Shown piece after piece: positions 46,200 through 60,200 of a stretch of 64,000 bases of DNA; the stretch's first letter is position 1; the number at the start of each line of letters is the position of its first letter. The DNA is taken from positions 4,526,001 through 4,590,000 of the forward strand of contig OZ316893.1 in the NCBI GenBank assembly GCA_973895155.1, in the 5' to 3' direction. The position numbers and the translations under genes were made by a program. The notes beneath the pieces were generated by a model. It did not search any database and was not told where the DNA came from. It saw only the letters and a program-made list of their open reading frames with translations. The DNA is from Marsupella aquatica (lineage: Eukaryota; Marchantiophyta).

Positions 46200-49100
46200 A
46201 CTATATGACCTCCAATATGCCAACATTAATGGCTTCCAATATGACAGCGTGAGTGACCCCACGTTTAGTCCTCAGATTGAAGCACCATTTAATTCACAAA
46301 TGACCCAATGAACTCCCTTGTACCTCCAAAGAGAACCCCCCAATAGCCTTTGTAAAGACCACATTTCCAGTCATTTGGTACTTCTGACCTCTAGTATGAC
46401 AACCAAGATTACCCTAATTTGAGGTGTTTCCATTAATGACACACCATGAGGGACCTCTCTAATGACCACATATGCAGTCAATTGCTCCAAATGACCTCTA
46501 ACTGACTACCAAAATGACCCTTATTGTAGTCATTGACATTAATGACACACATTATGTGAAAATGACCCAATGAAGAGTATACTACCTCTCGGAGTGCCCC
46601 TTTACAATTCCTTTGGAATTTAATAGAATATATCCAAAATCCAAATATTGGCACAAACATGACATAGTTATATAGAAGGACATAGTCTTCCACTAGTATT
46701 GCACTATATACCTCTTGGAGAGACAAAAACAATTTTTGTATGCATGCCTTAGGATGGTATGCATGCATGGTGACACTTTTGGCAAATCACTCCAAAGTTG
46801 TATGACTTGGGAGTGATTTCCCCAAGGTTGCATCATCCCTTAAGTAATTGCAAAAACATGGCTCCAAAGTGCTCATGGTGCAACTAGTGGTTGGAGAATA
46901 GTACGGTGGGTATAGTACCCCGCACCTTGTGGAGAGGTTGCCACCTTCATGTAGAGCCCCATGGCACACTAGGGCCACCTTAAGCTCCTAGACCCAAAAG
47001 GGTCATTTCTGATGGTACGTAATGACACCATGAGGGACCTCTATAATGACCCCATATGGAGTCATTTGGCACAAATGACTTCCAAAAGGACTGCCAAAAT
47101 GACCCTCACTGCAGTCTTTGGCATTAATGACACACTATTCCTCCAAAATGACCCAATGAAGATTACAACACCTACTCACAATGCCTTAAGTCTATTCATA
47201 TGCAAAATGGAGTATTCCCCATCCAAACACCGGCACAAACATGACACAATTACATCACAAGATGACAACCTTCCATTGGTGTTGCGCTACTTCTTGGAGA
47301 GACAAAAAATGGCTCCATTTGCGCTTGGATACGGTGGTATGCATCCATGGTGACACTTTTGGCAAATCACTCCAAAGTTGTATGACTTGGGAGTGATTTC
47401 CCCAAGGTGCATCATGCCTTAAGTAAATGCAAAAACATGTGTCCAAAGTGTTCATGGCACAACTAGTGGTTGGACGATGATGAGTATAGTGTCCCGCACC
47501 TAGTGGAGGGGGTTCTCACCTCTATGTGGGGCCCCATGGCACTCTAGGGCCCACCTCCAGCCCCTAGCCCCAAACTGGTCATTTGTGCTTCTGCTTAATG
47601 ATTGCACAAGGGACCCCTCAAATGACCACAAATCCAGTCATTTGACTTATGTGACAGCCCATATGACAGATTTAATGACCCTACTTGTAGTCATTGGTAT
47701 TTATGACACCAATTTTTTCAGAAATGACTCAATGAAGATTACACTACCTTCTTGAGTGCCCCATCACTATTCATTTGCAAAATAGAATATTCCCCATCCA
47801 AACACCGGCACAAACATGACACAATTACATGGAACGACAACAGCCTTGCACTACTTCTTGCAGAGACCAAAAAAATGGCTTCATTTCCTTTAGATAGGAT
47901 GGTATGCATCAATGGTGACACTTTTGGCAAATCACTCCAAAGTCGTACGACTTGGGAGTGATTTCCCCAAGATTATATCATCCCTTAAGTAAACACAAAA
48001 ACATGGCTCCAAACTGCTAATGGTGCAACTAGTGGTTGGAGAATAGTAATTATAGTATTTGACACCTAGTGGAGGGGTTGCGAGCTCTATGTGGTGCCAC
48101 ATGGCACTCTAGGGCCCACCTCCAGCCCTTAGCTCCAAATTGGTCATTCATGCTTGTCTTCAATGACTGCACTAGAGACCCCTCAAATGACAACAAGTCC
48201 AGTCATTTGAATTATATGACATCCCATATGACCAATTCAATGACCCTACTTGTGGTCATTGACACTTATGACATGACTCTGTTAAAAAATGACCCAAAGA
48301 AGGTCCTAGCACCGCCAGAGAGAGCCCGCTCTACATTCCTTGCAAAAATGGAATAATCGTATACCTTTAAACATCAGACACATCATAGAGGGAAGCACCA
48401 CTACCACACCCATTCCATTGGTGTTGCGCTACCTCTTGGAGAGACAAAAAAGGGCTTCATTTGCGTTTGGAATAGTGGTATGCATCCATGGTGACACTTT
48501 TGGCAAATCACTCCAAAGTCATACGACTTGGGAGTGATTTCCCCAAAGGTGCATCATGCCTTAAGTAAACGCAAAAACATGTGTCCAAGGTGTTTATGTC
48601 GCAACTAGTGGTTGGACAATGATGAGTATAGTGTCCCGCACGCAATGGAGGGGTTCTCACCTCTATGTGGGGTCACATGGCACTCTAGGGCCCACCTCCA
48701 GCCCCTAGCCCCAAACTGGTCATTTGTGCTTTTCCTTAATGACTGCATAAGGGACCCCTCAAATGACCACAAATCCAGTCATTAGACTGATATGACTTTC
48801 CATATGACAGTTTTAATGACCCTGCTTTTAGTCATTGATATTTATGACGGTCCATTGCTCACATATGACCCAATAAAGGCCCTGGTACCTCCAAAGAGAG
48901 CCCGCTTTAGATTCCTTGCAAGGTTGGAATATTCCTCTTCCCTAAACCCGCACCCACACCATACAGGGAAGCACGACTCCCCTGCCCATTCCATTGGTGC
49001 AGCACCACCTCTTGGAGAACCCAAAAACAACTTTTATTTGCCTTTGTATGTGATGGTGTGCATGCATGGCAACACTTTTGGCAAATCACTCCAAAGTCGT

Positions 49101-50980
49101 ACGACTTGGGAGTGATTTCCCCAAAGGTGCATCATGCCTTAAGGAAACACAAAAACTTGTGTCCAAGGTGTTTATGTCGCAACTAGTGGTTGGACAATGA
49201 TGAGTATAGTGTCCCGCACGCAATGGAGGGGTTCTCACCTCTATGTGGGGCCCATGGCACTCTAGGGCCCACCTCAAGCCCCTAGCCCCAAAATGGTCAT
49301 TTGTGCTTTTCCTTAATGACTACATAAGGGACCCCTCAAATGACCACAAATCCAGTCATTAGACTGATATGACTCTCCATATGACAATTTTAATGACCCT
49401 ACTTTTAGTCATTGGCATTTATGACGGGCCATTGCTCACATATGACCCAATAAAGGCCCTAGTACCTCCAAAGAGAGCCAGCTTTAGATTCCTTGCAAGG
49501 TTGGAATATTCCTCTTCCCTAAATCTGCACCCACACCATACCCTAAAAGCATGACTCCCCTGCCCATTCCATTTGGGCAGCACTACCTCTTGGAGAACCC
49601 AAAAACAACTTTTATTTGCCTTTGTATGTGATGGTGTGCATGCATGGCAACACTTTTGGAAAATCACTCCAAAGTCGTACGACTTGGGAGTGATTTCCCC
49701 AAAGGTGCATCATGCCTTAAGGAAACACAAAAACATGTGTCCAAAGTGTTTATGTCGCAACTAGTGGTTGGACAATGATGAGTATAGTGTCCCGCACCTC
49801 GTGGAGGGGTTCTCACCTCTATGTGGGGCCCCATGGCACTCTAGGGCGCACCTCCAGCCCCTAGCCCCAAACTGGTCATTTGTGCTTTTCCTTAATGACT
49901 GCATGAGGGACCCCTCAAATGACAATAATTCAGGTCATTCCACTTATATGACATCCAATGTGACCATTTTAATGACCTTTCTTGTAGTAATTGGCATTTA
50001 TGACGGGCCATTGCTCACATATGACCCAATAAAGGCCCTAGTACCTCCAAAGAGAGCCAGCTTTAGATTCCTTGCAAGGTTGGAATATTCCCAAACCCTA
50101 ATCCCACAGCCACACCATGCTAAGAAGCACGACTCCCCTGCCCATTCCATTCGTGCAGCACTACCTCTTGGAGAACCAAAAAACAGGTTTTATTTGCCTT
50201 TGGATGTGATGGTATACATCCATGGTTGCACTTTTGGCAAATCACTCCAAAGTCGTACGACTTGGGAGTGATTTCCCCAAAGGTGCATCATGCCTTAAGG
50301 AAACACAAAAACATGTGCCCAAAGTGTTTATGTCGCAACTAGTGGTTGGACAATGATGAGTATAGTGTCCCGCACCTAGTGGAGGGGTTCTCACCTCTAT
50401 GTGGGGCCCATGGCACTCTAGGGCCCACCTCAAGCCCCTAGCCCCAAAATGGTCATTTGTGCTTTTCCTTAATGACTACATAAGGGACCCCTCAAATGAC
50501 CACAAATCCAGTCATTAGACTGATATGACTCTCCATATGACAATTTTAATGACCCTACTTTTAGTCATTGGCATTTATGACGGGCCATTGCTCACATATG
50601 ACCCAATAAAGGCCCTAGTACCTCCAAAGAGAGCTAGCTTTAGATTCCTTGCAAGGTTGGAATATTCCTCTTCCCTAAACCTGCACCCACACCATACTGA
50701 GAATGCACCCACACCATACTGAGAAGCATTACTCCCCTGCCCATTCCATTGGGGCAGCACTACCTCTTGGAGAACCAAAAAACAACTTTTATTTGCCTTT
50801 GGATGTGATGGTATGCATGCATTTATTTGCAAATTAAAATATTCCCCGTCCAAACACCGGCACAAACATGACACAATTACAACAAAGCATGACAACCTTC
50901 CATTGGTATTGCCCTACTTCTTGGAGAGACAAAAAGGTTTCATTTGCCCCATGGATACGATAGTATGCGCGCATCCATAT
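46200..50980. repeat. Tandem array, ~575-bp units, of the 19-kb CACTA
   Basis: The landmark GAGTATAGTGTCCCGCACC (or a variant) recurs near 46910, 47488, 48055, 48627, 49202, 49780 and 50358, at 567-580-bp spacing. Diverged partial units lie at 46200-46800. Units 48600-50800 are the most alike. It is the reverse-complement counterpart of 14740-19480 in the 12-kb element. Confidence 0.85.
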
Positions 50981-50999
50981 ATGATGACACTTCTGGAAA

Positions 51000-51996
51000 A
51001 TCACTCCAAAGGTGTATGACTCTACAATTATGATAGGTGTCTGGAATGACTATTGAGTATTTTAATCTTCATATCTCTTGGGTTCTTTAATGACTCTATA
51101 AGTAGTCATTTATGTAATAAGTCCATAATGACTGTATGTTATTGTAAACATTGATATATCCTGATTTTTAGATTGCCCTATATTTAGTCATTTATGCGAC
51201 AAGTCCATAATGACAGTATGTTGTTGAAAACACCGATATATCCTAATTTCAAGATTGACTGTGGAGTTAGTCATTTATGAGAAAAGTCCATAATGACGGT
51301 ATGTTCTTGTAAACACTGATATGTCCTAATTTCAAGATTGACCCTAGAGTTAGTCATTTATGGCAGAAGTCCATAATGACAATATGTTGTGTAAACACTG
51401 ATATATTCTCATTTTCAGATTGACCCTAAATTTTGTCATTTATGAGAGAAGTCCATAATGACGGTATGTTCTTGTAAACACTAATATGTCCTAATTTCAA
51501 GATTGACCCTAGAGTTAGTCATTTATGGCAGAAGTCCATAATGACAATATGTTGTTGTAAACACTGATATATTCTCATTTTCAGATTGACCCTAAATTTT
51601 GTCATTTAACACCGTTGGTTAAAATGACGATAATACATTTTTTGTCATTTATCACCGTTGTCCAAAATGATGCAAATAGATTTTTGGTCATTTCAGTCAT
51701 TGTCCAGAGTGACTATAATGTTGCTAAACACTGATTTATCATTGTTGTTATTAATTGTGTCATTTAAGACATGTGTCTAAATTGACCATTTAGGGAAATT
51801 GGGTCATTTTGGTCGCATCAGTCATTATAGACATTATACAAAATGACGAAAAAATTAACATTTTGTCATTTCAGTCTATTGGTCATTGTGGACAGTCATT
51901 CCCCCGTCATTCTTTTTGTGTCATTAAAACTTTTGGTCATTTATTCATCTCTGTCATTGGGTGATTGGTCATAAAGGGCCCTGTTTTCTTCTAGTG
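51000..51996. repeat. Right subterminal AATGAC-rich block and terminus of the 19-kb CACTA
   Basis: It contains ~84-bp tandem units (with TAGTCATTTATG and AAGTCCATAATGAC) at about 51050-51600, then dense GTCATT/AATGAC motifs, ending GGGCCCTGTTTTCTTCTAGTG at 51996. It is the reverse complement of 13823-14740. Confidence 0.8.
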
Positions 51997-52004
51997 ATAC
52001 ATAC

Positions 52005-52876
52005 CTGTAGCTCTGTCTGTAGATGCCTGTGCAGGGACTGCACTCTGAAATTGTTGCGACCCTGGACCACCTGTCCAGCCTAGTACAGGGGCCGGATGAT
52101 GTCACTTTCTAGGTATGTGTGTGCAAACATATGTACTGAAAACTAAGTACAAACCGTAGGAAAACAACTGAACATTCACCGACATACCTGTCCCCCTTCC
52201 GTGCTGCATCTGCATAGGGGCATTAGTGAATACTTGAGTCGATGGTTCGACTGTCCAACCTGCACACATACATTTTCTATCATTATACATGTGTAGAGTC
52301 CCCCCCACGTGAATGGACTCCACATATAATGAGTTCTTCCATTGCTGACAAGATCAGACATTACCTGCTCCTCTTCCAGTGTTTGTAGGTACTGAATTTT
52401 GATATCCCTGCCAATTACCTTCACCACCTTCCCAACCTTGTTCATTCCACGACCCACCACCATCCTCCCAACCTGGTTCAACCCATGTCTGTCCTTGTGG
52501 ACATTGGAACTGATCATTACTAGCATTTGCCCAATCAGGTTGGGCAGAATCTGCATGCAATGGCAGGTGGACAGAATTTCATGTTGTCTGAATCCAATAC
52601 ATCCCAAACAATGTCAAAAATTGATATGCAGTGTGAAATTCAGGAGTGCCATGCCTTCACAAAGAACTGGCATATAGATATATACTCACATCCCCATGGT
52701 TGAGGTGGACGTCCATACCCACGAGATTGTGGGTTTGGACCTGCTCTGCCTCTACCACGGGCATAACCTAGAGCTTGCCCCCTGCCATAGTATTGGGCAC
52801 CAGCCTGGGATCTACCACTACTACCACCTCGCCAACCTTGATCAGAGGTCAGCCCCCCCTGCTGGTATGGTGCATG
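52005..52876 (-). CDS. Gly/Trp/Gln-rich protein, partial, at least four exons
   Basis: Minus-strand exons have GT-AG borders, all phase 1: 52690-52876 (open into the gap), 52365-52550 (186 bp), 52188-52259 (72 bp) and 52005-52079 (75 bp). They encode an Arg/Gly-rich stretch (GYARGRGRAGPNPQSRGYGR), then GWEDGGGSWNEQGWEGG with further GN-W-QG, then two similar short modules, each starting GWT and ending in G (GWTVEPSTQVF..., GWTGGPGSQQF...). Spaced W-G/G-W pairs in an acidic, disordered context recall AGO-hook proteins; Gly-rich RNA-binding proteins are an alternative. The last intron is entered by the CACTA terminus 8 bp after its donor. Neither end is present. Confidence 0.6.
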
Positions 52877-52976
52877 NNNNNNNNNNNNNNNNNNNNNNNN
52901 NNNNNNNNNNNNNNNNNNNNNNNNNNNNNNNNNNNNNNNNNNNNNNNNNNNNNNNNNNNNNNNNNNNNNNNNNNNN
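52877..52976. other. Assembly gap (100 N)
   Basis: Exactly 100 unknown bases, the conventional placeholder for a gap of unknown size. The sequence after it starts 89 bases inside the left end of a CACTA copy. Confidence 0.99.
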
Positions 52977-53970
52977 TTCCAGACACGTCACAACGGACAT
53001 TTTGGTCACGGTCCTTTTGGACAAATGACGCTAAAAACATGTGGTCATTTCATACTATCCTAAATGACCGTTTTTATGATATGGTCATAAATGTTGAACG
53101 GTCCAAAATGACGACACAAATCACCATCGACGGTCAATTGCCGTTGACCGTCGATGGTCCCCGTACCCAATCACACAACGACACGTGGCAATAAAAAAAC
53201 TAATAACATTGGTCATTTTGGACAGTCCAAAATGACGTACATTATATAACAAATCAAATAGTGACACGTGGTTCAAAGAGGATTCACCATTTGGCAATAT
53301 ATTTGGGTCATTTTGGACGTGTCCAAAATGACTACAGTATAAACAAGTCATATTGAGACACGTGGTTCAATTGGGAGAAGACACGTAAAGATACACATTA
53401 GTCATTAATGACATGTCTTGAATGACATAAAGTGAGTCATAGTGGACTTGTTTATAATGACCATGAGAAAGGTCATTGTATATGTCATTCTTTGAATCAT
53501 TTAGTCTATGTCTTTAATGACCAGAGTTGAGTCATATTGGTCACAAAGATAGTTGTGAATAATGACCATTACATCAGTCATTCTAGCTAGTCATTTAGTC
53601 ATTCAAGCCAATCATTCAGACGAAGTATTCAATGATTTGGAGAAATTCAAATTTAAGTGATCATGATAGATAAAACTTGATGTCAATCAAAAATCATATA
53701 TTACAAAGCCATTCAATAGAGTTGCTAAATGAAAACTTAAAGAAACATTCGATATATATCACAAATCCAATTGATATTCATACAAGATACCTTCATAAGT
53801 CTCACGGTAAATATTGAACTCAATGCAAATTTATGAAACAAAATTACATTGACATCAATAATATTAGATTGTCAATTGTTACAACCTGACATACCAATCA
53901 CTCTGCATGTTTATAGAAAAACAGAGTTGTCATTCTATCATGTCTATTGTTTCTTGATAGAGTGCTATTT

Positions 53971-56900
53971 CTATTGCTTCTTAAGCAATCTAGAGTTCCA
54001 TAGGGCATTCATCCCTTTCACATCAGATAATTTAGACTGGTTCTCCCCTGAATTGGCAAATGGCAATGCCACATCTACAAACACTTCAATCACACGCACT
54101 CGCAAGAAAGGGCTTTCAAAATCTGCACAATGAAACTTATCTTCTCCTGGCAGCCCTGTCACCTCACCTTCTGCCACTATCATGGAATTGTCCACAACGC
54201 TCTTCATCTTCACCAAATCTCCTCTTGCAAACTGTGAACAACACATTTTGTTAAAAATGCAATAAACAGAAATTGAAAGATAGAAGAACACTCAAATCAA
54301 ACACACATTTACCTTTGCAACGGGGTTAGGAGACTGCATTGGTTTCTTCTGTGCAGGTGATGCATTTGCTGAGGATCCTTTCTTCCTTTTCTTCTTTCCC
54401 TTTCTAGTTGATGGAGTGTCATCCTGTTCACTTGGAATGGGAGTTTCTTTTGGCAACTCAGATGATTCTGGGGTTACATCTGGTGTCAACTGAGTCGACT
54501 TATCCTCTGGCAACTGAAAGACATCTGAAATGGCTTCTTTGGGCAACTTAGATGGCAAAAGGTTCACTTCCAATTCAGTTTGCTTTAGAGTACTGTTAGC
54601 TGTGTCAGTTGGTCTTCCCTGCGACACAGGAGGCTCCCCTAAAGATGCTGTCATAAAACACACACAAAAGAAATGCATAAACAAACATGTATACACCAGC
54701 AACATATAATCACACTAAAAACATGCAAGAACATTATAAACATGCAATGACATATACACATCACAATAATTACATTGAATGGACAGTGTATACATGATAG
54801 AGAATTTTACCTTCATTATCGCCTGAAAAAGTAAGAGATCGCTTTCTACTACCTTGTTTGGTAGTTGTAGTCAACTTACTGTGACTAGGCACAACTGTTG
54901 GAACTTGTGCATTACTGGGGTGATGTGCCATCCACGTAGTCATCATGTTTGTCAACTCCCTCACAGTGCCTTTCAACTCAGCGACATCCAATTTCACAGC
55001 CCCAATGGCAGTGATCTCTTCTTTTGAATGTGGGGTCTGTAAATGAACCACAAACCAACACAACAGTCTCACTGTCAAACTTACAAACGACACAACACTG
55101 GCTCTGTCAAATGGAGAATGATGTACAAATCAAATTGGTATGACAATACTCACAGCTGATCCATGTCTGTTTCCTTGCCCCAGTAAGCTAGCACTTTTAC
55201 CCTCCCCACTTGCCAATGATGGGCTCACCTTTGCTCCCACAAAACTACCAGTCTGACCTTCTGCACTTGCCAATGATGGGCTCATTGTCACCTTTGGCAA
55301 TGAACCCTGACTACCATGGTTTTCTTTCAGGTCAGATATACCTGGGCTTGATCCTCTCTTCTGCTTCTGTTCAAACACACAATGAATGAGAAATCACAGA
55401 GTTTGTTTTCATCAAGATTCACAAACAAGACAGAATTGATAGTGAAAATGATAGACAATTTACCATTCTCTTTGCTGCTGCAGCATGCCCTCCCCTTCCA
55501 AAGTGAGAGGTATCTTGCACTCGTGCTCTTTTATCAGTCATCTGTTTACTCAAAGATATCAATGCTGGACTGGTAAAATGAGATACCAAAGCTGCCCATT
55601 TCTTTGGATCAACACCAGATGGCCCAAGTTTGGTTGGATCCTCATTGCAAACTTTCTTCCAATAAACATGCATTTTATGGCGCTCTCTCTTCAATATGCC
55701 ACGACAATGACTCTGGAATTTGGTGTTAATAAATTCCCCACCCACATACTCCCACTCAGCTGCCATGTTATTCCACACTGTGGTTGTATGAACTTGTGGA
55801 TGATCAGTCCATTTTGGCTTTGATACATCAAAGACTCTGAGTACGTTGCCACGAAGTTCCTCCAGCCAGTATTGTTTGTTGCCATCAGAATCATCAATAT
55901 CATTGTCATAAATCTGCATTTCATAGACAATGTCAGATCATAACTCTGGAATTTATGCAGAGTCCAGGTTTTATACACACAACAACAGAGAGGATCAGAT
56001 TTGTCTAAATCTACAAACAAGTACAATACTCACTTTAATGTGTTTGGGCACCTCTCCGCAATCCCTTCGTTGTTTGGCAGTATTATCAAACTGCTTCTTA
56101 GCATGCCTTCGTTCCCTGCGCATCTCAGAGGCCCCTCCTGCAATGCACACACATGCATTCAATCAAAAAATATGTACATGATTGAAAAGTTGAGCAAATG
56201 TACTTGCATATGCAACACGAGCAGATTGTGTATTACCTGAAGATCCTCTGGAATGTAGTACATCAGATTGACCTGATCTGCCTTCAGATGCTGATGGAAC
56301 CACTAAACAAACACACAACACCAAAGCACTTCAATTAATTTCATTTCCAAGTAGAATATCAACTTCCAAACACACCTGAAAAGTAGAACAGTACAATCCA
56401 CTCACTTTCATATAAGAGTCCAGTGTCTGGGTCTTTCCAACATCTCACTAGCCCACCTCCACCAGGCCCAGTCTTCTTAGGACCACGATTTTGTTTCTGT
56501 ACCTACATCATGGACAACGTAAGCATATCAACATATAATTTGAAAAAGGGACAAGGATCCCTTCCTATTAGGATGATGAAGTTCAAGCATTACCTGTTGT
56601 GCACTCTCTGGTTCTGACCCTCCAATGTCAGAATCCTCAGTGTCATACTCAGAAGGAGAACCATAGCCATCATCACCAAACTCTGCCATGTTCACCTTGG
56701 TAACTTCTGATAGTCTAGAGCTCCTCCTCTTTGGCAATGTTTCAGTTGAAGTACCTTTCACCAAAGCAGGCTTTCCTCTCTCTCGTTGTACATGTGTGGT
56801 TGGGCCTCTAAGGAACAAAGCAATCATCAACATACACCAATGCAGATCAAACATACATGCAAAATGAATCTACAACACCATAACACTAGTACTTATGTAC

Positions 56901-57138
56901 AGGATCCATACTAGTATGAGACCAATCTGGAATATGAAAACAGAACATGAACCTGACAACTCCATCTACTGAATCAAATTTGCAATAGACATATCAACAC
57001 ACACATCAGCTTGCAGTCTGGCCCCAGTCCTAGATCACGCATAATTCTGACATTATGCTCTATGTTCCGATTTCGGGCCTCCTCATAAGGATTCACAGAA
57101 TGTGACAACCCTTGCAATCTTCCTTTCACAGGCTGCAT
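53971..57138 (-). CDS. TnpA-like protein, second copy
   Basis: It has the same exon order and encoded sequence as the gene at 34059-37226. The ATG is at 57138 and the stop at 53971. It carries the same Ptta/En/Spm core and TNP1-like C terminus, and no break was noticed. Confidence 0.78.
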
Positions 57139-57236
57139 TCACCAACTGCACAAATGGATAAACCATTAGTCTGATTTCATAAATAGTCCATACATGTAGT
57201 CCATCTATGGACTTCACACACCTAGCTAAAACCTAT

Positions 57237-60200
57237 TCACTGCTTAGGCCTGCCCTTTCTTGCAGATCCCTCTGCATCTCTGCCTCGTTTGGGACCAGTA
57301 CTTGGTCCTGGATTTTCTCTGGACCTACAGGCCTTAGCCAATTCGATGTGTAATTTGACATTGTTTTCCATTGTAGCATGGAAATCAACGTCTGTGTAAT
57401 CACCTAACACCCTTGTGGACCTGGATTCTTTGTGGAGGATTGTTCTCCATGCTATCCCCTTCTCATTGGGGTGGAAGAAAACCTGCTCCACTTGCTTTGG
57501 GAAAACGTAATCCATTTTCTTGGACACACCCAGTTCTCTATGGAAATTCACCTGCCAAAGACCAGACTTGGTATACCTCATACTGGCAGAGGATTTAGGA
57601 GTCCATGATGGATCTGCCCATTTCCCTTTGAAAAGAATCACCTCTTTCCTCAAGCTGCCATAATTCAGTACCAAGATATCTGTCAAGGCCCCTACATACT
57701 GTACAGATTCTTCTATGGTTGCACCAGACCTGTCCACTCGCTTCTCAGTGAATGTAGAAGCCATCCCAGAATCAAAAGTGCTGAAAGCACCAGAATCACA
57801 ATCACTCAAACACCCCAAGGATGGAATAGTCCTCCAATGGTGCCCATAGGCTCTACATGCCCTATACAGTCGTGCCTTCAAACTAGGTGGTGTGGAGTAT
57901 GCAGATAGTAATGACCGCTCAGACTCTTTCTCAAAATTATGGGTATTGACTAATGTTTGAAACCATTCCCTGAAAGGTGGCAATTCTTGGCAGTCTACGG
58001 GAAATTCCACTGGTTTTCTTCGATTGGCAGGCTTCCTCATCCACTCCTTCCGGAAATCCACTCTTCGTTTGGTAACAGTCTCATTGGTAGCATCATATAT
58101 CCTGCATGGCAACAACAACACTGAAGACATTAGTGCACGATCCACCATGAATATACAAACACAATGGGGAAACATAATTATGATCCATATGCCTAAGGAT
58201 AGGAGAGTTTCTAGGGTTTATGTACCTATACCATGGAGCCACTGTCTCTTCATTCTCTAATATATAATGATGCATGGCCATCATTTCAGACCAATCCAAA
58301 GTTATCGCCTTTGCAGCCCCTTCCAAAACAATGCCTGCAACGCCAGCATCCTCCTCCAACTCCCAGGTTCGTTTTCCCTCTCCCTTTGCATCAATCATGT
58401 ATTCAGAAAGAAATCCCAAAGACTCATCTAATACATAGCCTTCAGCCATAGAAGCCTCTGGACGTGCCTTGTTTCGTACATAACCCTTCAATACCTTCAG
58501 GTTCCTCTCTATTGGGTACATCCATCTGCCTGTAACTGGGCCACACAAGTCTAATTCCTCCACTAGGTGAATCATTAAATGGGTCATGACATCAAAGAAG
58601 CTTGGTGGAAAATGGATTTCCAAAATGCAGAGAGTGAATGCAACATCCATCATCAAATTCTCATACATTGAAGGGTCCCACACCTTCGTACAGATCTGGC
58701 GATAGATATTGCTCACCCCAGCTATGGCCAAGCGAACCCCTTCATCAAGTAATCCCATTGTTGCCAGAGGGAGAATCTGTTGCATGAGTTGGTGGAAATC
58801 ATGTGATTTCAACCCAGAGAGTTTCTTGGATTTTGTAACACACTTTGCCAAAGAACTTGAAAAACCAGTGGGCCCTTTCAAGGTCAATAAAACCTCCAAG
58901 AACCTTGTTCTTTCCTTCTTGCTCAGGCAATATGGGGCTGGGGGCATCAACAATTTGTCATCCTTACGCTTGGGAGCTGGATTGGGTACAAGCCATAGGT
59001 GTTGGCGCACCTGTAAGAGCTTCATGTCTTCTCTCACAGAAGGAGTGTCCTTGGTCCCAATGATAGTGTGCACAATGTTGTGTGCAAGATTCTTCTCACA
59101 GTGCATGGGATCTAGACAATGGTTAATGAGTAGTTTCTGCAGTGGACACACAATTCAGAAATTAGGGCATTGAATACAACTTTTGGCATCACTGGGCAGT
59201 AGTTTGTGCAGTGGACACAATTCAGAAATTAGTGCATTGAATACAACAATTACAAAATCTGGGCTACAGGAAGTATATGAAGAGAATATATTTCAAAGTC
59301 ATATGAAGAGATTGCAGAAATTCATTGTAGTAGTATGGAGTCTTACATTCCAATAGGGCAACTTGTACAGACCAGTAGCCCTCTTCACTCCATGCACCTT
59401 TATGGGGCATTTCTCATCCTCAACCTTGGTTCCTCCCTTCTTCAAATATTCTGTTGTCTCGTCTCCCCACTTCTTTCTATCAGAGCTTGTCATTCTACAC
59501 GGTGCAGGTCGACTCTCAATTGCACCATCAAAGTATTGTGCACTATCTGGTCTACGAAAAAGATGCCTTGTTGCTAACCATCGACGGTGGCCACTGTACT
59601 CTAATTTCTGCAAGTGCTTAGAACCACGTGCCACACATTCTGGCCCACAGATGACACATCCTTTGTATCCAGAGTGTTGTTGTCCAGATATTAAACCATA
59701 TGCAGGGTAATCATTGATTGTCCACAATAGCACAGCCCTAAGGTTGAAGTGTTGAGACAATCCTGGGCGTGGCAATTTGTCAAAGCAGGGCACTCCTTTC
59801 TTCCACAACAGCTCCAACTCCTCATAGAATGGGCCCAATATTATGTCTAGCTGTTCCTCTGTTACTGAATCAGGTCCTGGAATCAGCATAGCTAGCATGA
59901 CAAAGAACTTCTTGGTGGTAAGCCAAGGAGGTAAATTGTAATTCAACAACAGTATTGGCCAGGTAGACCAAGCTGTGGAATTATTCCCAAAGGGATTCAC
60001 CCCATCAAGTGCCAACCCAAATCGCACATTCCTTGGTTCAGCTGCAAATTCCCGATCAATATTTGTATCCACATGCTTCCAAGCCTTTGAATCTGCTGCG
60101 TGCCGAACCATGTTGTCTGTGCTTCTATTCTCATGATGCCAAGTCATGAGTTTAGATGTACCAGCAGTGGCATACAATCTCTTCAACCTGGGAATTATAG

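Larger units (their letters stand above)
42576..46200. other. Upstream region of the CACTA genes
   Basis: There is no convincing gene. Short open frames on the plus strand (43416-43712, 43845-44069) have no recognisable motif. GC content rises from about 44400, with a 42-bp tandem repeat at 44940-45096 and a C-rich repeat at 45665-45860. Transcription of the leftward genes most likely starts within or near this GC-rich segment, but no specific promoter element can be pinned down. Confidence 0.4.
32976..51996 (-). mobile_element. 19-kb CACTA (En/Spm) element carrying TnpA-, TnpD- and PHD-type genes
   Basis: The left end is CACTAGTAGAAAACAATG; the right end, reverse-complemented, is CACTAGAAGAAAACAGGG. 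Both continue to TTTATGACC, giving ~30-bp imperfect TIRs. Both subterminal blocks match those of the 12-kb element. The three genes at 34059-42575 all read leftward and appear intact. The flanking triplets do not match (GTG left, ATA right), and the flanks are unrelated (LTR fragment versus gene intron). The two ends may therefore come from different copies joined by recombination or assembly. Confidence 0.8.

Noticed and set aside
52696-53194. Open frames that run through the N gap
   Set aside because: They are produced by the unknown bases and have no support on either side of the gap.
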